DNA of 64,000 bases from assembly GCF_020092905.1 (NCBI RefSeq), contig NZ_JAGSGB010000001.1, positions 186,001 through 250,000 of the forward strand. Direction: 5' to 3'. Below, in pieces: positions 15,246-24,851 of this stretch. Position 1 is the first letter of the stretch. Every line of letters begins with the position of its first letter. The notes beneath the pieces were generated by a model. It had not been told where the DNA came from and searched no databases. It saw nothing but the letters and a program-made list of their open reading frames with translations. This stretch comes from Pacificimonas aurantium. GTDB taxonomy: Bacteria; Pseudomonadota; Alphaproteobacteria; Sphingomonadales; Sphingomonadaceae. The position numbers and the translations under genes were made by a program.

Positions 15246-16376
15246 CTAGCCGTCCAGCCGCGGATTGCCGACCACGCCGCCGTGAACCACGCGCGCACCG
15301 GTGACGATCTCGTCGTCGTCCGGCCACGCCAGCGCCTTTGCGTCCTCGTCCCAGAAGGCGGAGAAGAAATTCCACATGTTGCGGGCGTAGAGCTGGCTCG
15401 AAACCTCGGCCAGCGACGAGTTGATATTGGTCGGCGCCAGGATGCGTACGCCGTGCACCTCCGCCACCCGGTCGGGCTGCATCCCCTCGACATTGCCGCC
15501 CTGGGGCGCCGCCAGGTCGACGATGATGCCGCCGGGCTTCATCGAGGCAATCTGCGCATCCGACACTAGGCGCGGGGCCGGCCGCCCCGGAATCAGCGCG
15601 GTCGTGATCACGATGTCCTGCTTGGCGATATGTTCGGATACCAGCTTCGCCTGTGCCTGCTGATACTCCTCCGACATTTCGCTGGCATAGCCGCCGGTGC
15701 CCTCGCCCTCGATGCCCTCCACCTCCTCGACGAAGATGGCCTTTGCACCCAGCGATTCGATCTGTTCCTTGGTGGCGGCGCGGACGTCGGTGGCGCTGAC
15801 CTGCGCACCGAGGCGTCTTGCGGTCGCTATGGCCTGCAGACCGGCAACGCCGACGCCCATGATGAAGACCTTCGCGGCGGACACGGTGCCCGCCGCCGTC
15901 ATCATCATCGGAAAGGCGCGGCCATAGGCCGATGCAGCATCGACGACGGCCTTGTATCCGGCCAGGTTCGCCTGGCTCGACAGCACGTCCATCGACTGCG
16001 CGCGCGTAATTCGCGGCAGGAAGTCCATGGCGATCGCGGTCACCCCTGCCTGTGCGTAGGCATCCAGCGTCTCGCGCGCCTGAAACGGATTTAGGATGGC
16101 TGCGAGAACCGCGCCGTCCTTCGCGCCTGCCAGCGACGCGGCTGCCGGTGCACGCACCGCCAGGATGACGTCGGCGCCGGCGATGGCGGCGGCGCGGTCC
16201 GGGGCAACGGTCGCACCGGCTTCCCGGTACAGTTCGTCGGCGACGCCCGCTTTCGCGCCGGCACCCGCTTCGACGGCGACCTCGGCGTCCCAGCCGGCGA
16301 ACTTCTTGACCGTTTCCGGCGTGGCCGCGACGCGCGCCTCGCCAGGCGCATCTTCGGCAAGAACCGCGATTTTCAT
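15246..16376 (-). CDS. pntAA: NAD(P) transhydrogenase subunit alpha part 1 (NAD-binding)
   Basis: Soluble NAD(H)-binding subunit of the proton-translocating transhydrogenase, 376 residues, related to alanine dehydrogenase. Visible are MKIAVLAEDAPGEARVAATPETVKKF, then MDFLPRITRAQSMDVLSSQ, the glycine-rich loop VFIMGVGVAGLQAIATA, and TTALIPGRPAPRL. TGAGGAC precedes ATG 16376; an upstream in-frame ATG would add unconserved sequence. It is the first pnt gene, 10 nt downstream of the small oxidase subunit gene. Confidence 0.96.
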   Translation of the reverse strand: MKIAVLAEDAPGEARVAATPETVKKFAGWDAEVAVEAGAGAKAGVADELYREAGATVAPDRAAAIAGADVILAVRAPAAASLAGAKDGAVLAAILNPFQARETLDAYAQAGVTAIAMDFLPRITRAQSMDVLSSQANLAGYKAVVDAASAYGRAFPMMMTAAGTVSAAKVFIMGVGVAGLQAIATARRLGAQVSATDVRAATKEQIESLGAKAIFVEEVEGIEGEGTGGYASEMSEEYQQAQAKLVSEHIAKQDIVITTALIPGRPAPRLVSDAQIASMKPGGIIVDLAAPQGGNVEGMQPDRVAEVHGVRILAPTNINSSLAEVSSQLYARNMWNFFSAFWDEDAKALAWPDDDEIVTGARVVHGGVVGNPRLDG

Positions 16377-16386
16377 GTGAATGTCC

Positions 16387-16524
16387 TCAGGCTGCGAAGA
16401 TCGCGAGACCGAGCAGCACGACGACGACGAGTCCAATTCCGTATTTCAGTAGGTTCTTGAACCCGAAATAGGTGTCCGCATGATCCTTCATGGCCTTGTC
16501 GGTGTAAGGCTTTTTTACACTCAT
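16387..16524 (-). CDS. aa3-type cytochrome c oxidase subunit IV (45 aa)
   Basis: A 45-residue single-helix membrane protein beginning MSVKKPYTDKAMKDHADTY, then FGFKNLLKYG and a hydrophobic helix ending in AIFAA. This matches the bacterial aa3 oxidase subunit IV family (COX4_pro_2), the small subunit seen in Rhodobacter and Paracoccus aa3 oxidase structures. It is short enough for automated callers to miss. GGGACAGGCGGG precedes the ATG. It leads straight into pntAA (10 nt), away from any other oxidase gene in the window. The region 16525-16666 is the divergent promoter space shared with the response regulator. Confidence 0.85.
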   Translation of the reverse strand: MSVKKPYTDKAMKDHADTYFGFKNLLKYGIGLVVVVLLGLAIFAA

Positions 16525-16666
16525 CCCGCCTGTCCCTTTTTGATACATGGGTGCTATAAGGCACTTGTGGTGCTCCTCATACCGTTTTGTCGCAGCCTGT
16601 GAAGCGGCTGCCGTTTGCCTGCTGGTAATTCTTCCGCGGCAAGAGGGGACCTATCAAAGGAGGTTT

Positions 16667-18109
16667 ATGTCGGGTCACGTACTTGTCGTCGACGACGAAC
16701 CCGGCCAGCGGAGGCTGGTCCGGATCATTTCGGAAAAGGCCGGATACACGGTTTCGGAGGCCGAAAGCGGCCTCGACGCGCTCGACATGGTCCAAGGCGG
16801 CGGACCCGCCGTGGATGCCGTCATCCTCGACCATTCCATGCCCGACATGAGCGGCCTTGAGATGCTCGCGGAGGTGCGCCGGTCGCATGGCGACCTTCCG
16901 GTCATCATGCTGACTGCCCACTCCAGCGTGAAGATCGCCGTGGAGGCGATGCAGGCGGGGGCGACCGACTTCCTCATCAAACCTGCCAAGCCCGACAAGA
17001 TCGTCGGCGCGCTCCAGGCCGTGCTCGAAGGCGGAAAAGCCGCCGGCGAATTGCAGCCGCTGAGTGAGAAGCTGCCGCTCGACGTTGCTTTCGACAATAT
17101 CGTCGGCAGCGCCCCGGCCTTTCAGTCGGCGCTGTCGGTCGCATCGAAGGCCGCCAAGCGGAACGTCCCGGTCCTCGTCGAGGGCGAGAGCGGGACGGGC
17201 AAGGAGGTCATCGCCGGCGCGATCCACGCCGCCAGCCCCCGTTCAGGCCAGCCGCTCGTCATCGTGAACTGCGGCGCCATCCCCGCGAACCTCGTCGAAT
17301 CCGTCCTGTTCGGGCATGAGAAGGGCGCCTTCACCGGGGCGACGTCGAAACATGTCGGCCGGTTCGAAGAAGCGGATGGCGGTACCCTGTTCCTCGACGA
17401 GATCGGCGAACTGCCGCTCGATGCACAGGTCAAGCTTCTGCGCGCGCTGCAGACGGGGCAGATCGAACCCGTCGGCGCGCGCGGGCACAAGACCGTCGAC
17501 GTGCGGATCGTGGCAGCCACCAACCGCGACCTGCGCGAGGAAGTGGCCGCTGGCCGGTTTCGCGAGGACCTCTACTACCGCCTCGGCGTGGTGCCGATCA
17601 CCATACCGCCGCTGCGGGAACGCCGCGCCGATATCGCCCCGCTCGCCCGGCATTTCGCCGAACGCCTGCACGAGGAAGGGAACATCCCGGCCTCGCAGCT
17701 GGATCAGGAAGCGCTGAACGTCCTAACATCCTACGACTGGCCGGGGAATGTGCGGCAGCTTCAGAATGCCGTCTTTCGCGCGGGCGTCCTGTGCGAGGGC
17801 GATACGCTCGGCCGAAAGGACTTTCCCGAAATCGCCCGTCTGGCCGATGAAGGCCTCCTCAATTCACCGCTGGCCGATACCGGTGCCGTACAGACGCCGG
17901 ACCAGGCGGGCGACCGGCCCGGCCATGCCGCCATCGGCCCCGACGGGCATGTTCGTTCGCTTGCGGCGCTCGAGAAGGAGCATATCCGGCTTGCCCTGAT
18001 CCACTATCGCGGCCGCATGAGCGAGGTCGCCCGGCGGCTCGGCATCGGGCGCTCAACCCTTTACCGCAAGCTTGGCGAATACGCCCTCGACGAAAGCGAG
18101 CTCAGCTGA
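16667..18109 (+). CDS. Sigma-54-dependent response regulator (NtrC family)
   Basis: A 480-residue activator of sigma-54 promoters. The receiver domain (about 5-118) has acidic pocket VVDDE and phosphoacceptor Asp55 in VILDHSMPDMSG. The AAA+ domain (about 143-375) has Walker A GESGTGKE (173-180), the sigma-54 contact loop GAFTGA (220-225) and Walker B LFLDEIG (241-247). The Fis-type helix-turn-helix is at the C-terminus (SEVARRLGIGRSTLYRKL). AAAGGAGG four bases before ATG 16667 fixes the start; open frame upstream is not used. No sensor kinase gene lies beside it, so its partner is encoded elsewhere. Confidence 0.95.
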   Translation: MSGHVLVVDDEPGQRRLVRIISEKAGYTVSEAESGLDALDMVQGGGPAVDAVILDHSMPDMSGLEMLAEVRRSHGDLPVIMLTAHSSVKIAVEAMQAGATDFLIKPAKPDKIVGALQAVLEGGKAAGELQPLSEKLPLDVAFDNIVGSAPAFQSALSVASKAAKRNVPVLVEGESGTGKEVIAGAIHAASPRSGQPLVIVNCGAIPANLVESVLFGHEKGAFTGATSKHVGRFEEADGGTLFLDEIGELPLDAQVKLLRALQTGQIEPVGARGHKTVDVRIVAATNRDLREEVAAGRFREDLYYRLGVVPITIPPLRERRADIAPLARHFAERLHEEGNIPASQLDQEALNVLTSYDWPGNVRQLQNAVFRAGVLCEGDTLGRKDFPEIARLADEGLLNSPLADTGAVQTPDQAGDRPGHAAIGPDGHVRSLAALEKEHIRLALIHYRGRMSEVARRLGIGRSTLYRKLGEYALDESELS

Positions 18110-18195
18110 CCGTCGGCGGAGAAAGCGGCCCCTTTAAATTTCTGTCACGAGAACGGTGTAAGTAGCGCGCAGGCAATAAGCATTGGGAGCACGCC

Positions 18196-19293
18196 ATGCG
18201 CGCCTTGGGGTTGGGATTATTGGTTCTGCTTGCCGCGTGCGGCACGGAAGATGAGGAGATGGCCGGCGAACTGGCAATTCCCGGCGATCCGAACGCGGAC
18301 GTGTCCGGTCCGGCTGTCGAAGTCACGGGCTCCTCGACCGTCTACCCGTTCACAAGCGCCGTCGCCGGGTATTTTGCCGACGCCTATCCCGGGGCACGGC
18401 GACCCGAAGTCACGAGCACCGGGACCAATGCGGGCATCGGAGCCTTTTGCGCCGGCGGGCCCGGCGCGCCCGACATCGCCGATGCGTCGCGCCGGATGAC
18501 GGTGGAGGAATTTCGCACCTGCCGCGAAAACGGCGTCACCAATATCCGCGAGCTGACCGTCGGCCTCGATGGCATTGCCCTGGTGGAAGCGCGGCCGAGC
18601 GCGCCGGAGGACATGGTGGGCGCCGAACAGGCCGGCGACGCGGAAGAGAATGAGCGCTTCGACCTGACGCCCCGGCAGATCTACGAAGCGCTCGCCGCCA
18701 CTTCGGCGGACGGCAGCCCGAACGAGACCAGCTTTTGGAGCGATATCTCGACCGGCCTGCCCGAGCGGCCGATCTCGTTCATCGTCCCGCCCTCCACCAG
18801 CGGTACGCGGCAGCAGTTCGAGGAGCTCGTCATGCTCAGGGGATGCCGCAACATTCCTCGTCTTGCAGAGGCTCCGGAAGAGCGCTGCACCACCCTCCGG
18901 TCGGACGATGCCGTGTCGGAGGGCGCCGAGGATGATAACGCCATCGTCGCAGCCGTGTCGGGGAACCCTGATGCCATCGGCGTGGTGGGCTACAGCTATC
19001 TCGAGAGCAATTCCGAAATCGTGCAGCCGATTTCCCTCGACCGGTTCATTCCCAACGAAGCGACCATCATGGGGGGCGGCTATCCGGCCTCGCGGCGCCT
19101 CTACCTCTACGTCAATGCCGACCGGTTTACCGAAAAGCCGGCGCTCGGCGTCTTCGTCGATACCTTCCTGGCCGAGGAAGTCTCCGGCGATCAGGGCCTG
19201 CTTGTCGAAACCGGGTTCGTTCCCGTTCCGGTCTGGAGCCGCGATGCGCTGATGGAGGCGCGCAACCGCCGCCTCGAAGAGACCGACCTCTAG
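18196..19293 (+). CDS. PstS-like phosphate-binding lipoprotein
   Basis: Substrate-binding protein of the PstS family, 365 residues. The start MRALGLGLLVLLAACG is a signal peptide with an LLAAC lipobox. Phosphate-binding-type segments are visible: VTGSSTVYPFTSAVAGYF, TSTGTNAGIGAFC, DIADASRRM and PSTSGTRQQFEELV. No pstC, pstA, pstB or phoU lies nearby, so the transporter is encoded elsewhere or this protein has another role. Upstream at 18142 a CTGTCAC heptamer followed by CGGTGTA resembles a poor Pho-box pair; I would not rely on it. The stop codon shares CTAG with the convergent GGDEF-EAL gene. Confidence 0.88.
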   Translation: MRALGLGLLVLLAACGTEDEEMAGELAIPGDPNADVSGPAVEVTGSSTVYPFTSAVAGYFADAYPGARRPEVTSTGTNAGIGAFCAGGPGAPDIADASRRMTVEEFRTCRENGVTNIRELTVGLDGIALVEARPSAPEDMVGAEQAGDAEENERFDLTPRQIYEALAATSADGSPNETSFWSDISTGLPERPISFIVPPSTSGTRQQFEELVMLRGCRNIPRLAEAPEERCTTLRSDDAVSEGAEDDNAIVAAVSGNPDAIGVVGYSYLESNSEIVQPISLDRFIPNEATIMGGGYPASRRLYLYVNADRFTEKPALGVFVDTFLAEEVSGDQGLLVETGFVPVPVWSRDALMEARNRRLEETDL

Positions 19294-21818
19294 CCGTTGG
19301 CCCGGCTGGCCAGGTCTCCCAGGAAGAAGGGACGCGACAAATCACCGAAGGCTGACCGCGGAGCCGGGCGGCCGATCAGGAAGCCTTGCGCATATTCGCA
19401 GCCATCGTCCCGCAGCGCTTCGAGCTGACCTTCCGTCTCCACCCCTTCGGCGACGACCTTCAGCCCCAGGCCCCGGCCCAGACCGATCACGGCCTGTACG
19501 ATCGCGCGCGCCTCGGGGCTCGTCAGCATGTCGCGGACGAACGATTTGTCGATCTTGATATTGTCGAAGGGATAGCGGCGAAACGTGCTGAGCGAGGAAT
19601 AGCCCGTACCGAAGTCGTCGAGCGCGAAGCGCACGCCGAGATCCCGCATTTCCCGGAACAGCTCTCGGGCAACCTCGGCGGCGGATTCGCGGATCAGCGT
19701 GTTCTCCGTAATTTCGAGGACGAGGCAGCCGGGGTCGAACCCGCTGGACGCCATCACCTCCTTCAAACGGTCGCAAAAGCCCGCCTCGCCGAGCTGCACC
19801 GGCGACAGGTTGACCGAAAGCCAGGTGGAGCTGTGCCAGGAGGCGGCTTCGCGCATTCCCTTGCGCATCACTTTCTCGCCCAGCTCGACGATCAGGCCGG
19901 TCTCCTCGGCGATACTGATGAATTTCGCCGGGCTGACCTGCCCCTGCGCCGGGTGACACCAGCGTGCCAGGGCTTCGAACCCCGCCACCTCGTTGTTCGA
20001 AAGCCTCAGGACCGGCTGATAGTAGATATCGATCTGGTCGTGTTCGATTGCAGCGGGAAGGTCCGCCTCCAGCTGCCGCAGAAGCCTGATTTCCGCGCCG
20101 AGCTGCTTGTCGAAAAAGAAGAAGCGCCCGCCGCCCTCCCCCTTGGCGCGGCGCACGGCGTGCTCGGCATCGGCAAGCAATTGCTGCATCGGCCGGTCGC
20201 CATTCTCGCTGACGGCAATGCCCAGGCTCGCCCCCAGCCTCACGGACTCGTCGCCAAGGTCGAACGGGCGCTCGAGCGTCTGCAATATGGCCGCGGAGAT
20301 CCGCTCCGCGCGCTGCTCGGCATAGCGCCCCCGGATCAGCACGGCGAACTCGTCACCACCCGTGCGGGCGGCACGATAACCCTGCGGCAGAAGCGCGAGA
20401 ATCCGGTTCGCGACATGACAGAGAAGATCGTCGCCGACCGTGGCCCCATGGCGCTCGTTTATGCTCTTGAAGCGGTCCAGGTTGATCGCAACCATCGCAA
20501 CGGCATGCGAATCCGGGCGCCGGACGATGGCATCGAAATCCTCTTGCAGACCCATCCGGTTGCGCATTCCCGTCAGCGGGTCCTGCATGCCCTTGCGTGC
20601 AAGCTCCTCCTGCGCGCGGTGGCGAAGCGTGATGTCCTCCGAAATCCCGAGTATATATTCCGCGCCGTCCAGATCGCGGAACAGAACCCGCTTCGTCCGA
20701 ATGCGGCGCTTGTCGCCGTCCGGCTTCTCGAAATCGAACTCGCTCACCACGGGCTCGCCCGTCCGGACGACGAGGTCGTCCTGCTGAACGGCCGCGGACC
20801 CCGGAACGCCGAACAGGTCGGCGTCGGTACGCCCGACGATCTTATCGCGGCCGATGCCCAGCATCTCTTCGGCCCCGCGGTTGACGAATTCGAAGCGCCG
20901 GGTCCGGGCGTTCTTGACGAACACCATGGAGGGAACGTTCTCGAAAATGATCGAGAGGAACTGTCTTGACCGGTTTCGATCGGCCAGCAGTTTTTTGCGC
21001 TCGGACGTGTCGCGCATGATCAGGGCAAATCCGACCGGGTGTCGGTCTTCGCGCGACCGCCAGCTGGCGATCGACGCCTCGACGGGAAACTCTTCTCCGG
21101 ATTTCCGGATGCCTCTCAGCTCGCAGACTCCCTCTGCGGAGGAGGCGGCAAGCTTGGCCAGTTCCTCTCTCGAAAGCTCCGCATCCGCCTGCTCGGCCTC
21201 GGGAATGATCCGGTGGAGGGGCTCGCCCATGATGTCCTCGGCCGGAAATCCGAACATATGCTCGGCGGCAGGATTCCAGCCGATGATACATCCCTCGTCA
21301 TCGGTCAGGACGACGGCATCGGATGCCGTGTCGTTGATCAGGGCCGCAATGCGTGCGGCTTCCCTGTCTTCCAGCGCCAGCAGCATCTCCGTCGCCAGCC
21401 CGGCAAGCCCTTTTAGGAGAGAAAGCTCATCGCTGGAGAGGGCAGGCCTTTCCGCCCGGTCGAAGAGACACAGCGCTCCGAGTGTCGTCTCCCGGCCGTG
21501 GCTTAGCGGCCCGCCGGCGAAGAAACCTGTTACGAGATCGCCGAGGACCGGGTCTTCGGCGCCGCTCTGCAACACCCGGCCGTCTTCGATGACCCGTTCG
21601 ACGGCCGGAAAGGGTTTCGGAAAGTCGCCCGGGACCTCGCCGATGGCCGCCTTGCGGATAAGCTCATCGTCGCCGCGCAGCAGAATCACCGCGCCTTCGA
21701 CTCCGAAAAGCGTGGCGGCAACGCGGGTTATCGCCGACAGGGGCTCTTCTGGTGCCGTCGCGAGCAGCCGGAAGCTAGCCCGTGCGGCGTGTTCGAAGGG
21801 CTTTTCCATAACTATCAT
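19290..21818 (-). CDS. GAF-PAS-PAS-GGDEF-EAL cyclic-di-GMP protein
   Basis: An 842-residue cytoplasmic signalling protein. Order: GAF-like domain (about 5-150), PAS (about 155-275, GWNPAAEHMFGFPAEDIMG), a second PAS (about 285-405, EMLGIGRDKIVGRTDADLFG), GGDEF (about 410-570) and EAL (about 580-830). The EAL motifs look active: FEALARW, NLSPVQL, LEITENTL, DDFGTGYSS and EGVETEGQ. The GGDEF sequence itself is intact (RTGGDEFAVL) but the first metal-binding Asp of the usual DLDxFK is Asn (AINLDRFKSIN), and no RxxD inhibitory site precedes it. It probably acts mainly as a phosphodiesterase. ATG 21809 is an alternative start. It follows gcvPB by 90 nt on the same strand. Confidence 0.92.
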   Translation of the reverse strand: MIVMEKPFEHAARASFRLLATAPEEPLSAITRVAATLFGVEGAVILLRGDDELIRKAAIGEVPGDFPKPFPAVERVIEDGRVLQSGAEDPVLGDLVTGFFAGGPLSHGRETTLGALCLFDRAERPALSSDELSLLKGLAGLATEMLLALEDREAARIAALINDTASDAVVLTDDEGCIIGWNPAAEHMFGFPAEDIMGEPLHRIIPEAEQADAELSREELAKLAASSAEGVCELRGIRKSGEEFPVEASIASWRSREDRHPVGFALIMRDTSERKKLLADRNRSRQFLSIIFENVPSMVFVKNARTRRFEFVNRGAEEMLGIGRDKIVGRTDADLFGVPGSAAVQQDDLVVRTGEPVVSEFDFEKPDGDKRRIRTKRVLFRDLDGAEYILGISEDITLRHRAQEELARKGMQDPLTGMRNRMGLQEDFDAIVRRPDSHAVAMVAINLDRFKSINERHGATVGDDLLCHVANRILALLPQGYRAARTGGDEFAVLIRGRYAEQRAERISAAILQTLERPFDLGDESVRLGASLGIAVSENGDRPMQQLLADAEHAVRRAKGEGGGRFFFFDKQLGAEIRLLRQLEADLPAAIEHDQIDIYYQPVLRLSNNEVAGFEALARWCHPAQGQVSPAKFISIAEETGLIVELGEKVMRKGMREAASWHSSTWLSVNLSPVQLGEAGFCDRLKEVMASSGFDPGCLVLEITENTLIRESAAEVARELFREMRDLGVRFALDDFGTGYSSLSTFRRYPFDNIKIDKSFVRDMLTSPEARAIVQAVIGLGRGLGLKVVAEGVETEGQLEALRDDGCEYAQGFLIGRPAPRSAFGDLSRPFFLGDLASRANG

Positions 21819-21908
21819 ATGTTATGCGCGAACGCGCTCCGCCGCGCCAGTCAATTCGAGAGCGGCGCTGCTGTCGCCGCGCTCTGCTTTGGCAAGCGTT
21901 TAGCAGGT

Positions 21909-23474
21909 CTAGGCCGCTTCGTCGTGCATCCGAGTCAAACGGGGTTTCCGCGCCGCCTGCGTCTCGTCGAGCCGCCGCAGCGGAGCGTAGAAGGGTGCGC
22001 CCTTGAACCGCTCGGTCTCGCCGTCCTTCACCGCAGCCGCCAGACCTCGCAGGACATGGATGAACTGGTCGAGGTCGGCCTTCGATTCCGTCTCGGTCGG
22101 TTCGACGAGCATCGCGCCATCCACGACCAGCGGGAAGTACATGGTCATCGGGTGATAGCCCTCGTCGATCATCGCTTTCGCGACGTCGAGCGTGGACAGG
22201 CCGGACCCCTTCATCCACGCATCCGAGAACAGCGCCTCGTGCATGCACGGACCGCTACCGGCGAAGGGTGCGGTGAGAACGCCTTCCAGTTGCCGCAGGA
22301 TATAATTGGCGTTGAGGACGGCATCTTCCGCCACCTGCTTCAGGCCGTCCGCGCCGTGCGATTTGATATAGGCAAGCGCGCGTACGAACATGCCCATCTG
22401 CCCGTGGAAGGCGACCATGCGGCCAAAGCTCTCGCCGTGCGAACCGCTCGCGGCCTGCTCTTCCTCGATCAGCTCATACTGCCCGTCGGACGCCTTCCTG
22501 ACGAAAGGCAGCGGCGCATAGGGCGCCAGCCGGCTGGAGAAGACCACCGGCCCGGACCCGGGACCGCCGCCGCCATGCGGCGTCGAGAAGGTCTTGTGCA
22601 GGTTGATGTGCATGGCGTCGATGCCGAGGTCGCCGGGGCGCACCTTGCCGACGATCGCGTTGAAGTTCGCGCCGTCGCAATAGACATAGCCGCCAGCCTC
22701 GTGGACCGCCTTGCAGATCTCGATCATGTCGCGCTCGAACAGGCCGCACGTGTTCGGGTTCGTGATCATGATGCCGGCCACGTGGGGCCCCAGCTTGCCC
22801 TTCAGCGCCTCCAGGTCGACCCGCCCTTCCGCCGTCGCCGGAATCGAATCGACGTCATAGCCGCAGAAGGCGGCCGTCGCGGGATTGGTACCGTGGGCGG
22901 ACTCGGGAACCAGCACCGTCTTTCGCGGGTCGCCGTTCGCCTCATGTGCGGCACGGATCGCAAGCATGCCGCATAGCTCGCCGTGCGCGCCCGCTTTCGG
23001 CGACATGGCGACTTCGGGCATCCCCGTCAGCGCCTTCAGCCAGTCCGCAAGCTCGACGATCAGCTGCAGCGCGCCCTGCACCGTCCCCTGCGGCTGCAAT
23101 GGATGAATATCAGCGAACCCCTTCATGCGCGCCGCCTTCTCATTCAGGCGCGGATTATGCTTCATGGTGCAGCTGCCGAGCGGGAACAGTCCCATGTCGA
23201 TGGCGTAGTTCATGCGCGACAGGCGCGTGAAATGCCGCATCGTCTCCGGCTCGGAGAGGCCCGGGACGTCCATCGGTTCGGTACGGGCGAGGCCGCCCAG
23301 GCGCGACGTTTCCAGCTCTGCTTCGGGCAGGTCGACACCGGTCCTCGTGCGGCTGCCGATCTCGAAGCTCAGCGGCTCGTTAAGCTGCAGCGCGCGGTTG
23401 CCACTGATCGTTTCGGGCGCCTCCGCCAGCGCATCGCCGCGGGTCTCGCGGCCCTGCCGGTTCATACCGCTCAT
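21909..23474 (-). CDS. gcvPB: Glycine dehydrogenase (decarboxylating) subunit 2
   Basis: PLP-containing half of the split P-protein of the glycine cleavage system, 521 residues. It contains the PLP-lysine context [16 protein letters not shown], the [10 protein letters not shown] motif and [17 protein letters not shown]. It decarboxylates glycine and passes the aminomethyl group to lipoyl-GcvH, together with GcvPA. The ATG overlaps the gcvPA stop by four bases, so the two subunits are translationally coupled. Confidence 0.97.
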   Translation of the reverse strand: MSGMNRQGRETRGDALAEAPETISGNRALQLNEPLSFEIGSRTRTGVDLPEAELETSRLGGLARTEPMDVPGLSEPETMRHFTRLSRMNYAIDMGLFPLGSCTMKHNPRLNEKAARMKGFADIHPLQPQGTVQGALQLIVELADWLKALTGMPEVAMSPKAGAHGELCGMLAIRAAHEANGDPRKTVLVPESAHGTNPATAAFCGYDVDSIPATAEGRVDLEALKGKLGPHVAGIMITNPNTCGLFERDMIEICKAVHEAGGYVYCDGANFNAIVGKVRPGDLGIDAMHINLHKTFSTPHGGGGPGSGPVVFSSRLAPYAPLPFVRKASDGQYELIEEEQAASGSHGESFGRMVAFHGQMGMFVRALAYIKSHGADGLKQVAEDAVLNANYILRQLEGVLTAPFAGSGPCMHEALFSDAWMKGSGLSTLDVAKAMIDEGYHPMTMYFPLVVDGAMLVEPTETESKADLDQFIHVLRGLAAAVKDGETERFKGAPFYAPLRRLDETQAARKPRLTRMHDEAA

Positions 23475-24838
23475 GCCGCCACTCCTTCATAGGCCTCGAT
23501 CAGCGCGCCGATATCCTCGTCGGTCTGGGTTTCGGTGACCGCCACGACGGCGCACCGCTCGATGGCCCCGTCATCTGGGTAGAGTCGCCCGAGTGAGACG
23601 CCGCCGAGAACACCCGCCTCGGCCATCTGGCGCAGGTGGGAGCGGCTCTCGCCCTCCAACTGGACGGTGAATTCGTTGAAAAACGCGTCGTTCAATACGG
23701 TCACGCCGTCGATGGCGGCCAGCCGGTCCGCCACCTCGACGGCGCGGTTGTGATTGACGGCAGCCAGGCGGCGCAGGCCCTCTTCGCCCAGCAAGGTCAT
23801 ATGCACCGTGAAGGCCAGCGCCATCAGGCCGGAATTGGTACAGATGTTCGACGTCGCCTTCTCGCGGCGGATATGCTGCTCGCGGGTCGACAGCGTCAGC
23901 ACATAGCCGCGCCGCCCCTCGGCATCGACGGTCTCGCCGCACAGCCGTCCGGGCATCTGCCGGACATGTTTCTGGTTGCAGGCGAACAGGCCCAGATAGG
24001 GCCCGCCGAAATTAAGGCCGCCGCCGATCGACTGCCCCTCGCCCACGACAATGTCGGCGCCCATCTCGCCAGGCGACTTGATCGCCCCCAGCGAGACCAC
24101 TTCCGTCACGACCGCGATCAGCAGCGCGCCCTTCTCGTGGCACCGCTCTGCAAGCGCGGAAAGGTCGGCGATATGGCCGAACAGATTGGGATTCTGCACG
24201 ACGACGCAGCTCGTCTCGTCGTCGACCCGCGCCAGCAGATCGTCGAGGTCGTCGCCGGGCGCACCGGACAGAACCTTCGGCGCCATCACGTCCAGCTCGT
24301 CGTCGGTGAAATGCGTCAGCGTCTTTGCGACCGAGACATAGTGCGGATGCAGTCCGCCCGAGAGCACCGCCTTCTTCCGCCGCGTCACGCGCCGCGCCAT
24401 GAAGATCGCTTCGACGCAGGACGTCGAACCGTCATACATGGAGGCATTGGCGACCTCCATCCCGGTCAGCCGTGCCACCTGCGACTGGAACTCGAACAGA
24501 TATTGCAGCGTACCCTGCGCGATTTCGGGCTGGTACGGCGTATAGCTCGTCAGGAATTCGCCGCGCTGGATGATATAGTCGACCGTCGCGGGCACGTGAT
24601 GCTTGTAGGCGCCGCAGCCCAGGAAGAAGGGCGTGTCGCTGGCGGTCTTGTTGCGCCGCGCCATGCGCGCCAGGTCGCGTTCCACCGCCATTTCGCTGGC
24701 ATGGGCGGGCAGGTCCCCGATCGGACCGTCGAGCCGCGCTGCTGCCGGCACGTCGCGAAACAGGTCGTCGATATCCGCCGCGCCCATGCTTTCCAGCATG
24801 GTCCGCCGGTCGGTGTCGGTAAGGGGGAGGTATCTCAA
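23471..24838 (-). CDS. gcvPA: Glycine dehydrogenase (decarboxylating) subunit 1
   Basis: First half of the split P-protein, about 455 residues. Similarity begins at [18 protein letters not shown], so a TTG at 24838 (read as Met) is the likely start, 13 nt after the methyltransferase stop and preceded by AAGGGACG. Conserved segments include [31 protein letters not shown] and NASMYDGST. Upstream open frame overlapping the methyltransferase gene is not conserved. It forms an alpha2beta2 enzyme with GcvPB. Confidence 0.95.
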   Translation of the reverse strand: MRYLPLTDTDRRTMLESMGAADIDDLFRDVPAAARLDGPIGDLPAHASEMAVERDLARMARRNKTASDTPFFLGCGAYKHHVPATVDYIIQRGEFLTSYTPYQPEIAQGTLQYLFEFQSQVARLTGMEVANASMYDGSTSCVEAIFMARRVTRRKKAVLSGGLHPHYVSVAKTLTHFTDDELDVMAPKVLSGAPGDDLDDLLARVDDETSCVVVQNPNLFGHIADLSALAERCHEKGALLIAVVTEVVSLGAIKSPGEMGADIVVGEGQSIGGGLNFGGPYLGLFACNQKHVRQMPGRLCGETVDAEGRRGYVLTLSTREQHIRREKATSNICTNSGLMALAFTVHMTLLGEEGLRRLAAVNHNRAVEVADRLAAIDGVTVLNDAFFNEFTVQLEGESRSHLRQMAEAGVLGGVSLGRLYPDDGAIERCAVVAVTETQTDEDIGALIEAYEGVAA

Positions 24839-24851
24839 CTCGTATCGTCCC

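Noticed and set aside
18142-18160. Possible Pho box upstream of the pstS-like gene
   Set aside because: Only one CTGTCAC half-site is convincing; the second half is too divergent to call.
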